Of a DNA stretch of 64,000 bases, positions 1 to 8,697 are shown piece after piece. Source of the DNA: Coriobacteriia bacterium (GTDB taxonomy: Bacteria > Actinomycetota > Coriobacteriia > Anaerosomatales > Anaerosomataceae); NCBI GenBank assembly GCA_030652115.1, contig JAUSBK010000001.1, positions 430,254 through 494,253 on the forward strand. Direction: 5' to 3'. The notes beneath the pieces are model-generated. The model saw nothing but the letters and a program-made list of their open reading frames with translations, was not told the origin of the DNA and did not search any database. A program made the position numbers and the translations under genes. Within the stretch, counting starts at the first letter, position 1. Each line of letters opens with the position of its first letter.

Positions 1-731
1 TTGTAGTCGCGGGGATTGCGCAGCATATCGGAGCGGCGACGCAGTCGCGTGAGCGGCCCGACGCGAGCGGAGCTTACCGGGACCTCGGCGAACCGACCGC
101 CGGGCGTGGGCGTCACCGGGTCCGTGTCGAAGCGCCAACACGGCCGGCGCGGAGCGTTTCTGTAGTCGAACGAGTGCGTGGCGGTGTGCGCGACCGTGCC
201 GGCAGCAACGGAGCTGTCGATCGTCAGACCTGCGGCATCCATCGCCTCGCCGATGATGTCGAACGGCTGCGCGCAGAACCCTCCCGCCCGGTACGCCTGA
301 ACCGAGTACTGCGGGTCGACTTCCCGCACGATGGCGGCCATGGCCTCGGTCGCCGAGACCACCAGGTCGACGGCACGCTCGCGCCCGAGCGCGCGGAGCT
401 GATAGTAGCGGTAGGTGGGGAAGACCCACCTTCCCTCACCGAACCACACGGCGTCGACCCAGTGAGGGTGCATCTGCAGCTCGACGCGATGCCCACCTGC
501 GACCATCCGCTGGAGCTGGTCGCTCACGCGTCGCGCGTCTTCGGAGGCGCGCGGCTCCTCGAGCACGCGCAGCAGATAGGCGGCGTCCACGAAGAAGCAG
601 CCCGGAGCCCCAAGTTCGGCGAGCTCAGCGAGCAGGGCGTCGGTGGGTTCGAGCAGGCAGCGTTCGGGGGTGCCAGACCGGCCGAAGAAGAGCTCGTAGT
701 CAAAGGTGAGCACGACGCTGCGCTTGCTCAC
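1..731 (-). CDS. Polysaccharide deacetylase family protein (C-terminus cut off by window edge)
   Basis: The frame is open from a GTG at 731 to the window edge (243 codons). The GTG overlaps the stop of the upstream FemAB-like gene in a GTGA, so the two are translationally coupled. The protein starts VSKRSVVLTFDYELFFG, whose TFDYE is the NodB-type metal-binding aspartate motif, and has an HPHW motif at residues 88-91, typical of the subfamily with an H-x-H pair before the second conserved block. Established knowledge: the family removes N- or O-acetyl groups from cell-wall or extracellular polysaccharide. The pairing with an acyltransferase suggests a role in modifying envelope or exopolysaccharide. 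The C-terminal catalytic motifs lie outside the window, so activity cannot be judged. Confidence 0.8.
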   Translation of the reverse strand, partial: MSKRSVVLTFDYELFFGRSGTPERCLLEPTDALLAELAELGAPGCFFVDAAYLLRVLEEPRASEDARRVSDQLQRMVAGGHRVELQMHPHWVDAVWFGEGRWVFPTYRYYQLRALGRERAVDLVVSATEAMAAIVREVDPQYSVQAYRAGGFCAQPFDIIGEAMDAAGLTIDSSVAAGTVAHTATHSFDYRNAPRRPCWRFDTDPVTPTPGGRFAEVPVSSARVGPLTRLRRRSDMLRNPRDY

Positions 732-1750
732 CGCGTCTGCCCTACCTGATCGATGATGTCCGCCGCGTCTCCCCGCATGCGCCTCATCATCCCATACAGG
801 GCGTACTTCCATTCGTTCAGCGGCATCTTCCACAGGAATCTCTCGATGACCTCGCCGCCGAAGCGCGTCTTGAACTGCAAGAGCCCCGCGTACTTGCTGT
901 CGGGCTCGGGGTTCAGGCGAACGCCGACGAAGTCGTAGACGCCGGCGCCGTGCTGGTGGGCGCGGAGCATCGCCTCCCACTGCAGCAGGTTTGCGGCGCC
1001 TTGTGTGGGGGAGTCTGCGGTGCCGGCGAACAGACAGTGCGCGCCGAAGCGACTCCAGGGATTCACCACGCAGGCCTTGGGGGCACCGTCGAAGCGCGCG
1101 ACCCCGATGTCGAGTGCGTCGCCGAGGCCCTCGACCAGCGCCCGGAACTCGCTCAGGCCCGGGAAGGAGAGCCCGGAGCGAGCCATCGTGCCGGCACACA
1201 ACGCGTGCGCCTCATCCGCAAGGTGGGATCCCCATTCGGCGGACACGCCGAGTGACTTCGCTTTGCGGATGATGGCGCGGTTCCGCCCTGTGAGTCCGCC
1301 CCACAGTTCTTCCTCGGTGACTGACAGGTCGACGAGCACCGTGCCGAAGGGTGCCGAGGCGGCACCGGCGGGGGCGGTTCGGAAGAGCGCCATCGTCGCG
1401 GGCTGCGTGATGAAGTCGAATCCATCAGCCCTGCACTGGAGGACCGCACCTTCGAGGAATGCTCGCTCGGTCTGAAGATCGATCGGCCTGCTGGACCATA
1501 CGCCCCACTGGAACTGCAGCCAGCGAAGGCCCACCCTGCGTCGGCCAACGAACGGAACCGCGATATGCAGATCCGGCGTGGGCCGGGCCTCCAGCCATCC
1601 GAATTCGGCCCCCTGGCTTCCCAGCCAGGCCGGAGCCATGAAGATCGGCATATCGTCGGTCCACGTGGGCTCGGTGCGGGCGACGGCCATCGCGGGAAGG
1701 CCGGTGGTCGCAGGCGCCGTAGGTGCGGCGTCGCCGGGCGTCGCTGTCAT
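728..1750 (-). CDS. FemAB/GNAT-like acyltransferase
   Basis: This is a 340-residue protein if translation starts at the ATG at 1750, which has a GGAG element about 12 nt upstream. The frame stays open to a TTG at 1870. The central part resembles FemAB-related GNAT-fold transferases used in peptidoglycan bridging or exopolysaccharide biosynthesis: a VDLSVTEEELWGGLTGRNR segment followed by a basic RKAK patch, and a C-terminal half with YDFVGVRLNPEPDSKYAG and FKTRFGGE. In that family the donor is often an aminoacyl-tRNA or acyl group; the substrate here is unknown. The stop overlaps the start of the deacetylase by 4 nt, implying one operon. It is divergent from the riboswitch-controlled secreted protein. 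Confidence 0.7.
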   Translation of the reverse strand: MTATPGDAAPTAPATTGLPAMAVARTEPTWTDDMPIFMAPAWLGSQGAEFGWLEARPTPDLHIAVPFVGRRRVGLRWLQFQWGVWSSRPIDLQTERAFLEGAVLQCRADGFDFITQPATMALFRTAPAGAASAPFGTVLVDLSVTEEELWGGLTGRNRAIIRKAKSLGVSAEWGSHLADEAHALCAGTMARSGLSFPGLSEFRALVEGLGDALDIGVARFDGAPKACVVNPWSRFGAHCLFAGTADSPTQGAANLLQWEAMLRAHQHGAGVYDFVGVRLNPEPDSKYAGLLQFKTRFGGEVIERFLWKMPLNEWKYALYGMMRRMRGDAADIIDQVGQTR

Positions 1751-1885
1751 CCGATCTGTGCTCTCCACGCGACCCGATCCCCCCACATCCACCCCGCGTG
1801 CATGCTGTGGCGCCCGCGGCAAGTCTACCACCTCGGCATTCGGGAACCGGCCTGCGACCGCTCGTCGCAAAGGACCGCTGCAAGG

Positions 1886-1913
1886 TCAAGTGCGCTGCGG
1901 CCGGAGCCGATAA
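1886..1913 (+). promoter_or_regulatory. Candidate sigma-28 (FliA/WhiG-type) promoter
   Basis: GCCGATAA at 1906-1913 exactly matches the sigma-28 -10 consensus. Twelve nucleotides upstream lies TCAAGTGC (1886-1893), which matches TAAAGTTT at 5 of 8 positions. Transcription would begin near 1920, about 40 nt before the riboswitch aptamer. A sigma-70 reading (TTGAGT 1928, TAATAC 1948) has only a 14-nt spacer and is less convincing. Confidence 0.35.
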
Positions 1914-1954
1914 GAACAACGTGTGAGTTGAGTACTGAATAGCGGGCTAATACC

Positions 1955-2042
1955 CCGGAAAGGCAACTCCGCCGAAAGGCGGACGACGCAAAGTCACGGG
2001 CCTACAGGAAGCGGGCGCTTCCCACGGCAGCCGGACCGCCCA
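1955..2042 (+). promoter_or_regulatory. Cyclic-di-GMP-I (GEMM-I) riboswitch aptamer
   Basis: The stretch has the ordered landmarks of GEMM-I aptamers. A P2 stem, CCGCC-GAAA-GGCGG (1969-1982), is capped by the GAAA tetraloop that docks into P3. Next come the core GACGCAAAGTC (1984-1994), then ACGGGCCTA, a second stem (GGAAGCGGGCGCTTCC region) and the 3' core GGCAGCCGG (2026-2034), which closes P1. Established knowledge: GEMM-I binds c-di-GMP. It sits in the leader of a secreted carbohydrate-active-like protein, in a window with two HD-GYP proteins, so c-di-GMP control of an extracellular protein is a coherent reading. Confidence 0.88.
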
Positions 2043-2057
2043 GGAGGACGCTGGTCA

Positions 2058-2104
2058 CCGTCCCCGATTCCTGAGCGATCTTCCCGGGAGTCGGGGGCGG
2101 TTTG
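2058..2104 (+). terminator. Terminator-like hairpin forming the riboswitch expression platform
   Basis: Bases 2058-2071 pair with 2087-2100 in a 14-bp stem (G-U pairs only at two positions) around a 15-nt loop, followed by TTTGCGTTCT. It lies between the aptamer and the start codon at 2133. That position fits transcriptional attenuation, although the U-tract is weak. Whether ligand binding promotes or prevents the hairpin cannot be told from the sequence. Confidence 0.6.
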
Positions 2105-2132
2105 CGTTCTATCTGGGCAAAGGGGCAGCTCG

Positions 2133-4760
2133 ATGAGGTATCTCGCCAAGTCTTCTTTCCGTTCGGCAGTCGTCGCAGCACTCTCCGTAGCAGTACTCGC
2201 AGTCTCGATCGGCTTCTCGCCGATTTCCGCAGCAACCGAAGCGGCCGTCGCTGCCGAGGTCTCCGCAACCGCGAACGCCGGGTATCCCCGCCTCGTGGCC
2301 TGGTGGCCCGATGTCCACTCGCTCGCCGCCGAGGACATCGCCCGCTTCGACGCCGTCATCCTCTACGACTGGGCCGGCCCGCAAGCTCAGGCGATCAAGG
2401 CCGCCGACCCGGCAACCGAGATCTTCCTCTCGACCAGCGCGAGTGAGCTCACGATGTACACCGAGCTCAACCCCGAGTCGTGGAAGAACGCGAAGCTCGC
2501 TGCCGCCTCGGCGCGTTGGTCCGTCACGCAGCCCGGGTCGACGCTCACCTCGGCGATCACCGCTGCCACGACCACGATCGGCGTGGCCACAGCGGACTCC
2601 ACTCGCTTCCGGGTGGGCGACGTGCTTGCCATCGACGAGGAGTTCCTCGAGGTCCAGGCCGTCAACGCCGGAACGCCCGGAAGCCTCGTGGTCCGCCGCA
2701 ACGCGGTGGTCTCGGGCACGCGCCACGCGGCCGCCTCGCACGCGGCAGGGACGCGGGTCGCAGCGGTCGTTCGCGAGTTCCCGAACACGGTGCTCATGGA
2801 CCTCACCGACTCATGCCCGCTCGTGGATGTGGGCAACGGCCCCGAGAACTTCAACATGTACCTCGCCCGCGTCTCCGCCGCTTCGATCAGCGATCCGGTG
2901 TGGGACGGCATCTACTTCGACATGATCGAGAGCAACAAGAGCTGGGTGCTCGACGCGGCGTTCGCCCGGGCGTTCGACCTCACCCGCTCGAACGTGATCC
3001 CGGCCAACGCGGACGCCTTCAACGCGGCGTGGGCCGTCGGGGTCCGGACGTTCGAGTCGCGGATGCGGACGCTCGCGGGCGACCGGCCGGTGCTCACCAA
3101 CGGCGCGGATGCGAACTGGGACCTCGTCAACGGCACGTGCGTGGAGCGGTTCCCGGCAAAGACGACGACAACCGCTGAGTGGCGCTCGCGGGTGTTCGGG
3201 TCGCAGGTGCCGTACGCAGGCGCCAACTACTTCGCGGGTCTTTCGGGCCTCGGCCCCAACTTCTCGAACCTGATCACCTACGACCAGGAGACCGACCCGG
3301 CGGTGGCGCTCAACTCGGCCACGTGGAAGCCCGACTACCGCAAGATGCGCTTCGGGATCGCCACCGCGCTGCTCGGCGACGGTCTCTACAGCTACGACCT
3401 TGGGACCTGGAACCGCGGGGACGTTCCGCAGCTTCAGTGGTTCGACGAGTACGACAACGCCGGTGCCGGCGAGGGCTACCTCGGCTCGCCGCTCGGTGAT
3501 GCGCAGCGGGTGGGCATGGCCACGGCCTCGGCGGACCTCCTCAACGGCGACGGCGCGTTCAGCACCTCGACGCAGCTTGCGGCCTGGACGCTGAACTCGG
3601 CCGAGAGCGGCTATGCAGGCACGAAGTCGCTCGACAGCGGCGCGGCGCGCGTGGACGTGACGGGAGCGCTCGGCGAGGCGTGGAAGCTCACCTTCCTCCA
3701 TCCGGTGCAGGTGACCGCAGGCACACCGTACACGCTCACCTTCCGCATGAAGGCGGACCGTCCGGCCGACGTGCAGATCTTCGCGCAGATCTCGAGCAGC
3801 CCGTACACGATGCCGCTGAACTACGAGTGGGTCGAGGCGGACACCGAGTGGCGCACGTACTCGCTCACGACCACCTCGTCGAGCACGCTCTCCCCGAGCC
3901 TCCGGTTCGCGCTCGGCTCGGCCACGGGCACCGTGTGGATCGATGACGTGAAGCTGCAGACGGGAACCACGAGCGAGGTGTGGCGCCGCGACTTCGAGGG
4001 CGGCATCGCGCTCGTGAACGCGTCGGACAGCCCGGTCACGGTCGACCTCGGCGGCACCTTCAGCAAGATCGACGGCGCGCAGGACCGCACCGTGAACGAC
4101 GGCAGCCAGGTAACGAGCGTGACGCTGCCGGCGAAGGACGGGATCGTTCTTCTCCGCGAAGCGGCGCCCGCGCCCGTCGTTCCCGAGCCGGAGCCCGCGC
4201 CCGTGACTCCCGAGCCGGAGCCCGTCGTCCCGGCACCGGCCCCCGAGCCCAGCGTGCCCGCGACCGTGACCCCGACGATCCCCACCACCCCGCCGGCAAC
4301 CTCGGTTCCCGTGGCCAAGCCGACGAAGGTGTACCGCTTCTTGAACCGCACGAACGGCACGCACTTCCTGACCGCCTCGGCCGAGGAGCGGGACACGGTC
4401 ATTGCGAGCTGGTCGAACGTGTACGCCTACGAAGGCGTGGCGTTCTCCACCGTCCCGGCCAGCAACTCCCAGCCGCTGTACCGCTTCTACAACCTCGCGA
4501 GCGGGAGCCACTTCTACACCGCGAGTGCCGACGAGGCGAACATGATCATGGCGAAGTGGTCGAACGTGTACTCGTTCGACGGCCAGGCCTACAACGTCTC
4601 CCCGCAGCCGGTTCCGGGCTCGGCGCCGGTGTACCGCTTCTACAACCTCAAGAACGGCAGCCACTTCTACACGGCTTCCGAGGAGGAGAAGAGCGCGGTC
4701 ATCGCGAAGTGGTCCGGGACGTACCAGTACGAGGGCCCGGCGTTCTGGCTCGGCCAGTAG
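2133..4760 (+). CDS. Secreted GHL15-like putative glycosyl hydrolase with three DUF5648 repeats
   Basis: An 875-residue exported protein. Residues 1-33 form a signal peptide. About 50-470 resembles the hypothetical glycosyl hydrolase family GHL15 (PRLVAWWPDVHS near the start, YRKMRFGIATALLGDG later). About 480-610 looks like a carbohydrate-binding beta-sandwich. A Pro/Glu-rich linker (about 680-735) leads to three repeats of about 45 residues, each beginning YRF-N-x-x-x-G-xHF-TAS, the DUF5648 signature often found on secreted hydrolases. The leader holds a c-di-GMP-I riboswitch and a hairpin. I infer that it acts on a surface or matrix polysaccharide, possibly the one modified by the divergent deacetylase/FemAB genes. 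GHL15 is itself poorly characterised, so catalysis is not certain. Confidence 0.82.
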   Translation: MRYLAKSSFRSAVVAALSVAVLAVSIGFSPISAATEAAVAAEVSATANAGYPRLVAWWPDVHSLAAEDIARFDAVILYDWAGPQAQAIKAADPATEIFLSTSASELTMYTELNPESWKNAKLAAASARWSVTQPGSTLTSAITAATTTIGVATADSTRFRVGDVLAIDEEFLEVQAVNAGTPGSLVVRRNAVVSGTRHAAASHAAGTRVAAVVREFPNTVLMDLTDSCPLVDVGNGPENFNMYLARVSAASISDPVWDGIYFDMIESNKSWVLDAAFARAFDLTRSNVIPANADAFNAAWAVGVRTFESRMRTLAGDRPVLTNGADANWDLVNGTCVERFPAKTTTTAEWRSRVFGSQVPYAGANYFAGLSGLGPNFSNLITYDQETDPAVALNSATWKPDYRKMRFGIATALLGDGLYSYDLGTWNRGDVPQLQWFDEYDNAGAGEGYLGSPLGDAQRVGMATASADLLNGDGAFSTSTQLAAWTLNSAESGYAGTKSLDSGAARVDVTGALGEAWKLTFLHPVQVTAGTPYTLTFRMKADRPADVQIFAQISSSPYTMPLNYEWVEADTEWRTYSLTTTSSSTLSPSLRFALGSATGTVWIDDVKLQTGTTSEVWRRDFEGGIALVNASDSPVTVDLGGTFSKIDGAQDRTVNDGSQVTSVTLPAKDGIVLLREAAPAPVVPEPEPAPVTPEPEPVVPAPAPEPSVPATVTPTIPTTPPATSVPVAKPTKVYRFLNRTNGTHFLTASAEERDTVIASWSNVYAYEGVAFSTVPASNSQPLYRFYNLASGSHFYTASADEANMIMAKWSNVYSFDGQAYNVSPQPVPGSAPVYRFYNLKNGSHFYTASEEEKSAVIAKWSGTYQYEGPAFWLGQ

Positions 4761-4848
4761 TCCTCCTTCCGAACGTGCGTGCTGACAATGCCCCATGCGT
4801 GTGGGCATATCTACTACGCACACCATGATTCGGACCGGAGGTGTCGGC

Positions 4849-5571
4849 GTGGCCGCAGGACCATCGGACCTCCCCCTCTTGAAGCTTCGCGACCTCGTGA
4901 AGGTCTACGACACCGGCGAGGTGCCGTTCACCGCGCTCAAGGGCGTCGACCTCGACGTCTACTCGGGCGAGTTCGTCGGGCTGATCGGCAAGTCGGGGAG
5001 CGGCAAGACCACGCTCATCAACATGATCACCGGTATCGATCACCCCACCTCCGGTGAGGTGATCGTGGGCGACACGCCGGTACATGCACTCGGCGAGAAC
5101 GCGCTCGCCAAGTGGCGCGGCCGGAACATCGGCGTGGTCTTCCAGTTCTTCCAGCTTCTGCCGACCCTCACCATCCTCGAGAATGTCCTCCTGCCGATGG
5201 ACTTCTGTGCCACCTATCCCCTCAAGGAGCGGGTGCCGCGGGCAATGGATCTCCTCGAGCAAGTCGAGCTCGCCGATCAGGCGCACAAGCTGCCGGCAGC
5301 GCTCTCGGGTGGACAGCAGCAGCGTGCTGCGATCGCACGCGCGCTCGCGAACGATCCGCCGATCCTCGCTGCCGACGAGCCTACAGGCAACCTGGACTCC
5401 AAGACCGCCGAGGCGGTCTTCGGCCTGTTCGAGCGGCTCGTGGAACAGCACAAGACGATCATCATGGTGACGCACGACAACGACCTCGCGTCGCGCGTGC
5501 GGCGTGCGCTGCACGTGTCCGATGGGGAGATCGTCGAGGAGCTTATCCACCGCGAGCGGCACACGGGCTGA
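4849..5571 (+). CDS. ABC transporter ATP-binding protein (MacB/LolD type)
   Basis: A 240-residue ATPase with every motif intact: Walker A GKSGSGKT (47-54), Q-loop in [12 protein letters not shown], signature LSGGQQQR, Walker B with [11 protein letters not shown], and a switch histidine in VTHDN. The GTG at 4849 is preferred because GGAGG sits 7 nt upstream (4837-4841). The in-frame ATG at 4795 has no good ribosome site and would add an unconserved leader. The gene is followed after 4 nt by its FtsX-type permease, so this is a type VII (mechanotransmission) ABC system. Such systems move lipoproteins, antimicrobial peptides or signals rather than small solutes; the substrate is unknown. Confidence 0.92.
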   Translation: MAAGPSDLPLLKLRDLVKVYDTGEVPFTALKGVDLDVYSGEFVGLIGKSGSGKTTLINMITGIDHPTSGEVIVGDTPVHALGENALAKWRGRNIGVVFQFFQLLPTLTILENVLLPMDFCATYPLKERVPRAMDLLEQVELADQAHKLPAALSGGQQQRAAIARALANDPPILAADEPTGNLDSKTAEAVFGLFERLVEQHKTIIMVTHDNDLASRVRRALHVSDGEIVEELIHRERHTG

Positions 5572-5575
5572 AGAC

Positions 5576-7969
5576 ATGAGCCCGGTCGCACCCCGCTACC
5601 GCAAGATCCTGCGCGACCTTGCGTCGCACTGGTTCCGGACGTTCCTGGTCGTGGTGTCGATCGCCATCGGCATCATCGCCGTCGGCGTGATGCTCGGCGG
5701 TCGGGAGATCCTGCTGCGCGAGTTTCACGCAGACCACACCTCTTCAGTTCCAGCGAACGTCACCTACCGGACGTCCGGCTTTGACGATGAGGTGGTAGCG
5801 GCCGCAACGGAGCAGCCCGGGGTCGCAGAGGCTCAGGCCCGTCACAGCGTGATGCTGCGGTACCGATGGGCGGGCAGCGACGACGACCGCACGATCTCGA
5901 TCGAGGCGTTCAGGGACTTCGAAGATATCCGGGTCGGTACGGTGATTCCCGTGGGCGACGGCCACTGGCCGCCGGCTTCGGGCGAGATCGTGCTCGAAGC
6001 GGCTGCGAAGCAGGTGGACGATTACGCGATCGGCGATGTCCTCGAGATCGAGACCGCCGACGGGGAGACCGTCGAGCTGCGCGTGGCCGGATTCGCACAC
6101 GACATCAACGCCGTGCCGGCGCAGTTCGTGGGCTTCGAGACCGGCTACGTCTCCTTCGGCGCGATGCATGACTTTGGCGAGGAACTCGAGTACAACCAGC
6201 TGTCGCTGACCTTCGCCGACGAGGACATCACGTGGGAGGAGGCGTCTCGCCTCTCGGTCGATCTGCGTGAGGAGCTGTTCGACTCTCGAGGTGTACAGGT
6301 CTACTACACCGACGTCCCCGAGCCGGGAAGCCACTTCCTCGGCGACATCTTCAACGCGTTGTCGCTGTTGTTGCTCTTCCTTGGCGCGCTCGCGCTCGGC
6401 CTTTCGGCGTTCCTCGTGGTGAACACGGTCTCGGCGCTGATGTCGCAGCAGGTCAGGCAGGTCGGCATCATGAAGGCGGTGGGCGGGCGCGCGGGACAGC
6501 TGGAGCGGCTCTACACCGTCACGGTCATGATGTATGGCGTGCTTGCGTGCGCTGTCGGCCTGCCGCTGGCGGCGGCGGGCACGCGGTGGTTCAGCGACTT
6601 CGCCGCCGAGATACTGAACTTCCGTGTCACGAGCTATGCGCCGCCGACGTGGGTCGTGCTCGTAGAACTCGCCGTGGGCATGCTGGTGCCGCTGCTTGCC
6701 GCCGCGGGGCCGATCCGCAGGGGCGTGAAGATGAGCGTCGTGCGGGCGCTCAACGCCGGCAGCATGACCGGGGCGCACTTCGGTCACGGACTGGTCGACC
6801 GCGTCCTCGGGATGATCCGCGGACTGCCCCGGCCGGTGGCGCTCGCACTGCGCAACACGTTCCTGCGCAAGGGACGTCTCGCGCTCACGCTCTCCACACT
6901 CGTCCTCGCCTCGGCGGTGGTGATGGCCGTCTGGAGCGTGCAGGCCTCGATCGAGCGCACGATCGATGACCTCGAGACGTGGTGGAACTACAACGTGCAG
7001 ATCGAATTCGCGATGCCGCAAGACGCCGATGCGGTGCTCGAGGCCGCCGAAGACGTCGACGGCGTGACGGCTGCCGAATCGTGGCCGGTCTTCAGTGCGA
7101 CGCTCCTGCGCGACGATGGCGCCGAAGACGAGTCGTTCCACATCGTCGGCCTCGACCCTGAGACGGACTTCATCGGCCCTACGCTGGTAGAGGGCAGGTG
7201 GCTCGAGCCGGATGATACCGACGCGATCGTCATCAACACCGACGCCCAGAGCAGGGATGGTTCGTTCGCCCTCGGCGATGAGGTCACGCTGCGCGTCATG
7301 GGGCAGGGGTCCGACTGGCGGGTCGTCGGCGTGGTGAAGGGGCAGTTGGGCGGGGGGTCGCTCTTCTGCAACGAGGCCGAGCTCAACGATCTGCTCGGCG
7401 ATCCGGGCGTGACGCGGATTGCTGTTCGTGGCGAGTCAGGGGAGGCCGAGGCGGAGCGTGAGTTGCTGACCGCTGTGGAAGACAAGCTGACCGGGGCCGG
7501 ATTCCAGGTCACCTCGGCCGACACACGCTCCGAACTCTCCGGGCATGTTCGCGAGTGGCTGGGCATCCTCATAGCGTTTCTCGTGCTCATGGCGACCATG
7601 CTCGCGGCGGTGGGCGTGATCGGCCTCACGGGCACGATGACCATCAACGTCCTCGAGAGTACCCGGGAGATCGGCGTGATGCGGGCCACGGGCGCGCAGC
7701 ACAAGGCGATCTACCAGATCTTCGTGAGCGAGGGCGTGACCGTCGGCGTGATCGCATGGTTCTTCGGGACGTTGCTCGCGTACCCGATCAGTTACGGGCT
7801 CGTGCGGGCGCTCGAGGTGGCGATCGGCGTGCCGCTGAGCTACGTCTTCTCGTGGTCGGGCGTGGGGTCGTGGCTCGGGCTGATGCTGCTCATATCCGGC
7901 TTCGCCAGCATCGCGCCGGCCTTCCGCGCGTCGCAGGTGAGCGTCCGCGACGCCATCGCGTACGAGTAG
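5576..7969 (+). CDS. FtsX-like ABC transporter permease
   Basis: 797 residues from the ATG at 5576, 4 nt after the ATPase stop. An N-terminal membrane segment (about 20-42) is followed by a large extracytoplasmic domain, three membrane spans (about 265-390) forming the first FtsX domain, a further span near 440, a second extracytoplasmic domain and a C-terminal FtsX domain with three spans (about 665-790, containing ESTREIGVMRATGAQ). The duplicated FtsX layout matches single-chain permeases of Gram-positive peptide-resistance or export systems. It pairs with the preceding ATPase. An earlier in-frame ATG at 5504 lies inside the ATPase gene and is not supported. Confidence 0.92.
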   Translation: MSPVAPRYRKILRDLASHWFRTFLVVVSIAIGIIAVGVMLGGREILLREFHADHTSSVPANVTYRTSGFDDEVVAAATEQPGVAEAQARHSVMLRYRWAGSDDDRTISIEAFRDFEDIRVGTVIPVGDGHWPPASGEIVLEAAAKQVDDYAIGDVLEIETADGETVELRVAGFAHDINAVPAQFVGFETGYVSFGAMHDFGEELEYNQLSLTFADEDITWEEASRLSVDLREELFDSRGVQVYYTDVPEPGSHFLGDIFNALSLLLLFLGALALGLSAFLVVNTVSALMSQQVRQVGIMKAVGGRAGQLERLYTVTVMMYGVLACAVGLPLAAAGTRWFSDFAAEILNFRVTSYAPPTWVVLVELAVGMLVPLLAAAGPIRRGVKMSVVRALNAGSMTGAHFGHGLVDRVLGMIRGLPRPVALALRNTFLRKGRLALTLSTLVLASAVVMAVWSVQASIERTIDDLETWWNYNVQIEFAMPQDADAVLEAAEDVDGVTAAESWPVFSATLLRDDGAEDESFHIVGLDPETDFIGPTLVEGRWLEPDDTDAIVINTDAQSRDGSFALGDEVTLRVMGQGSDWRVVGVVKGQLGGGSLFCNEAELNDLLGDPGVTRIAVRGESGEAEAERELLTAVEDKLTGAGFQVTSADTRSELSGHVREWLGILIAFLVLMATMLAAVGVIGLTGTMTINVLESTREIGVMRATGAQHKAIYQIFVSEGVTVGVIAWFFGTLLAYPISYGLVRALEVAIGVPLSYVFSWSGVGSWLGLMLLISGFASIAPAFRASQVSVRDAIAYE

Positions 7970-8149
7970 CGCTCCCGGACCCTACTGCCCGAACTTCCTA
8001 GTACCTAACGCCATCAACCGATGGCCGTTCCACCCCTCCCGGGTGGCTACCCCATGTTCCCCGCAGGTGTGTCGAATCGCCCTATGCCTCGTCATGCAGT
8101 GCCTGCCGTTACTTGAAACAGGTGCGGACAGTGGCGAGGAGTACCGGCG

Positions 8150-8380
8150 ATGGATGTCTTGGCTTGGATCGTGTGGGGACTTGGCGGCGCGGTGTATGCT
8201 GCGACGCTCCTGCTCACGTCCCGGGCCGAGCGGCGCTTCATAGACGATCCTAACCGCTGGACCTCGAACGGCCGAGCGATTATCGTTCAGTCCCCTGAGC
8301 TGTTGCCGCGCACCACCCCTGCGCTGAGTCCCGGGCGTGACGACCTCCGAGCGCCCGGGCTCGCGCGCGAGGTGGCGTGA
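8150..8380 (+). CDS. Small single-span membrane protein
   Basis: A 76-residue frame, MDVLAWIVWGLGGAVYAATLL followed by a polar tail. GAGGAG lies 7-10 nt before the ATG. The N-terminal 25 residues form one membrane helix. The stop overlaps the start of the next gene (GTGATG), and that gene overlaps the HD-GYP gene, so it appears to be the first member of a three-gene operon. I recognise no family. The start context and coupling make it more likely real than chance in this GC-rich DNA. Confidence 0.55.
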   Translation: MDVLAWIVWGLGGAVYAATLLLTSRAERRFIDDPNRWTSNGRAIIVQSPELLPRTTPALSPGRDDLRAPGLAREVA

Positions 8381-8697
8381 TGCACAGGCGTTTCGCACGC
8401 ATCCTGGTAGCGGTGGCGCTCGCCACCCTCCTCGGCGGAACCGCAGCCGTGGGCGCACCTGCACCCACGGAATCGGCTCCCCAGACTACCGGGCACGTTG
8501 CGGTGAGGACGACCGTGCTGCCCACACTCGAGAGCACGTTCACTGAGGACGGTGTGGTCGTGCGGTCCAACGTCCCGTGGGTCGTGTCGGCCGAGACCTC
8601 CGCCGGCGATCGCATCGTGATCGAGGGCGAAGCGACAGCCGGCCAGCACGTCGCCCTGCCGGATGCCGCGGGCCCGATCGAGGTCTGCGCGCGATGA
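8380..8697 (+). CDS. Small exported protein of unknown function
   Basis: About 105 residues; translation can start at the GTG at 8377 or the adjacent ATG at 8380. A basic start (MHRRFAR) and the hydrophobic stretch ILVAVALATLLGGTAAVGA give a signal peptide with a likely cleavage near APA. The remainder (about 75 residues) looks like one small beta-rich domain with no recognised motif. It ends in an ATGA overlap with the HD-GYP gene, suggesting a periplasmic or cell-wall partner of that signalling protein. Function is unknown. Confidence 0.6.
   Translation: MHRRFARILVAVALATLLGGTAAVGAPAPTESAPQTTGHVAVRTTVLPTLESTFTEDGVVVRSNVPWVVSAETSAGDRIVIEGEATAGQHVALPDAAGPIEVCAR

Noticed and set aside
2811-4826. 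Long minus-strand open frame opposite the GHL15 gene
   Set aside because: Antisense frame created by high GC codon usage; Arg/Val-rich translation with no domain, and the plus strand encodes a clear multi-domain protein.
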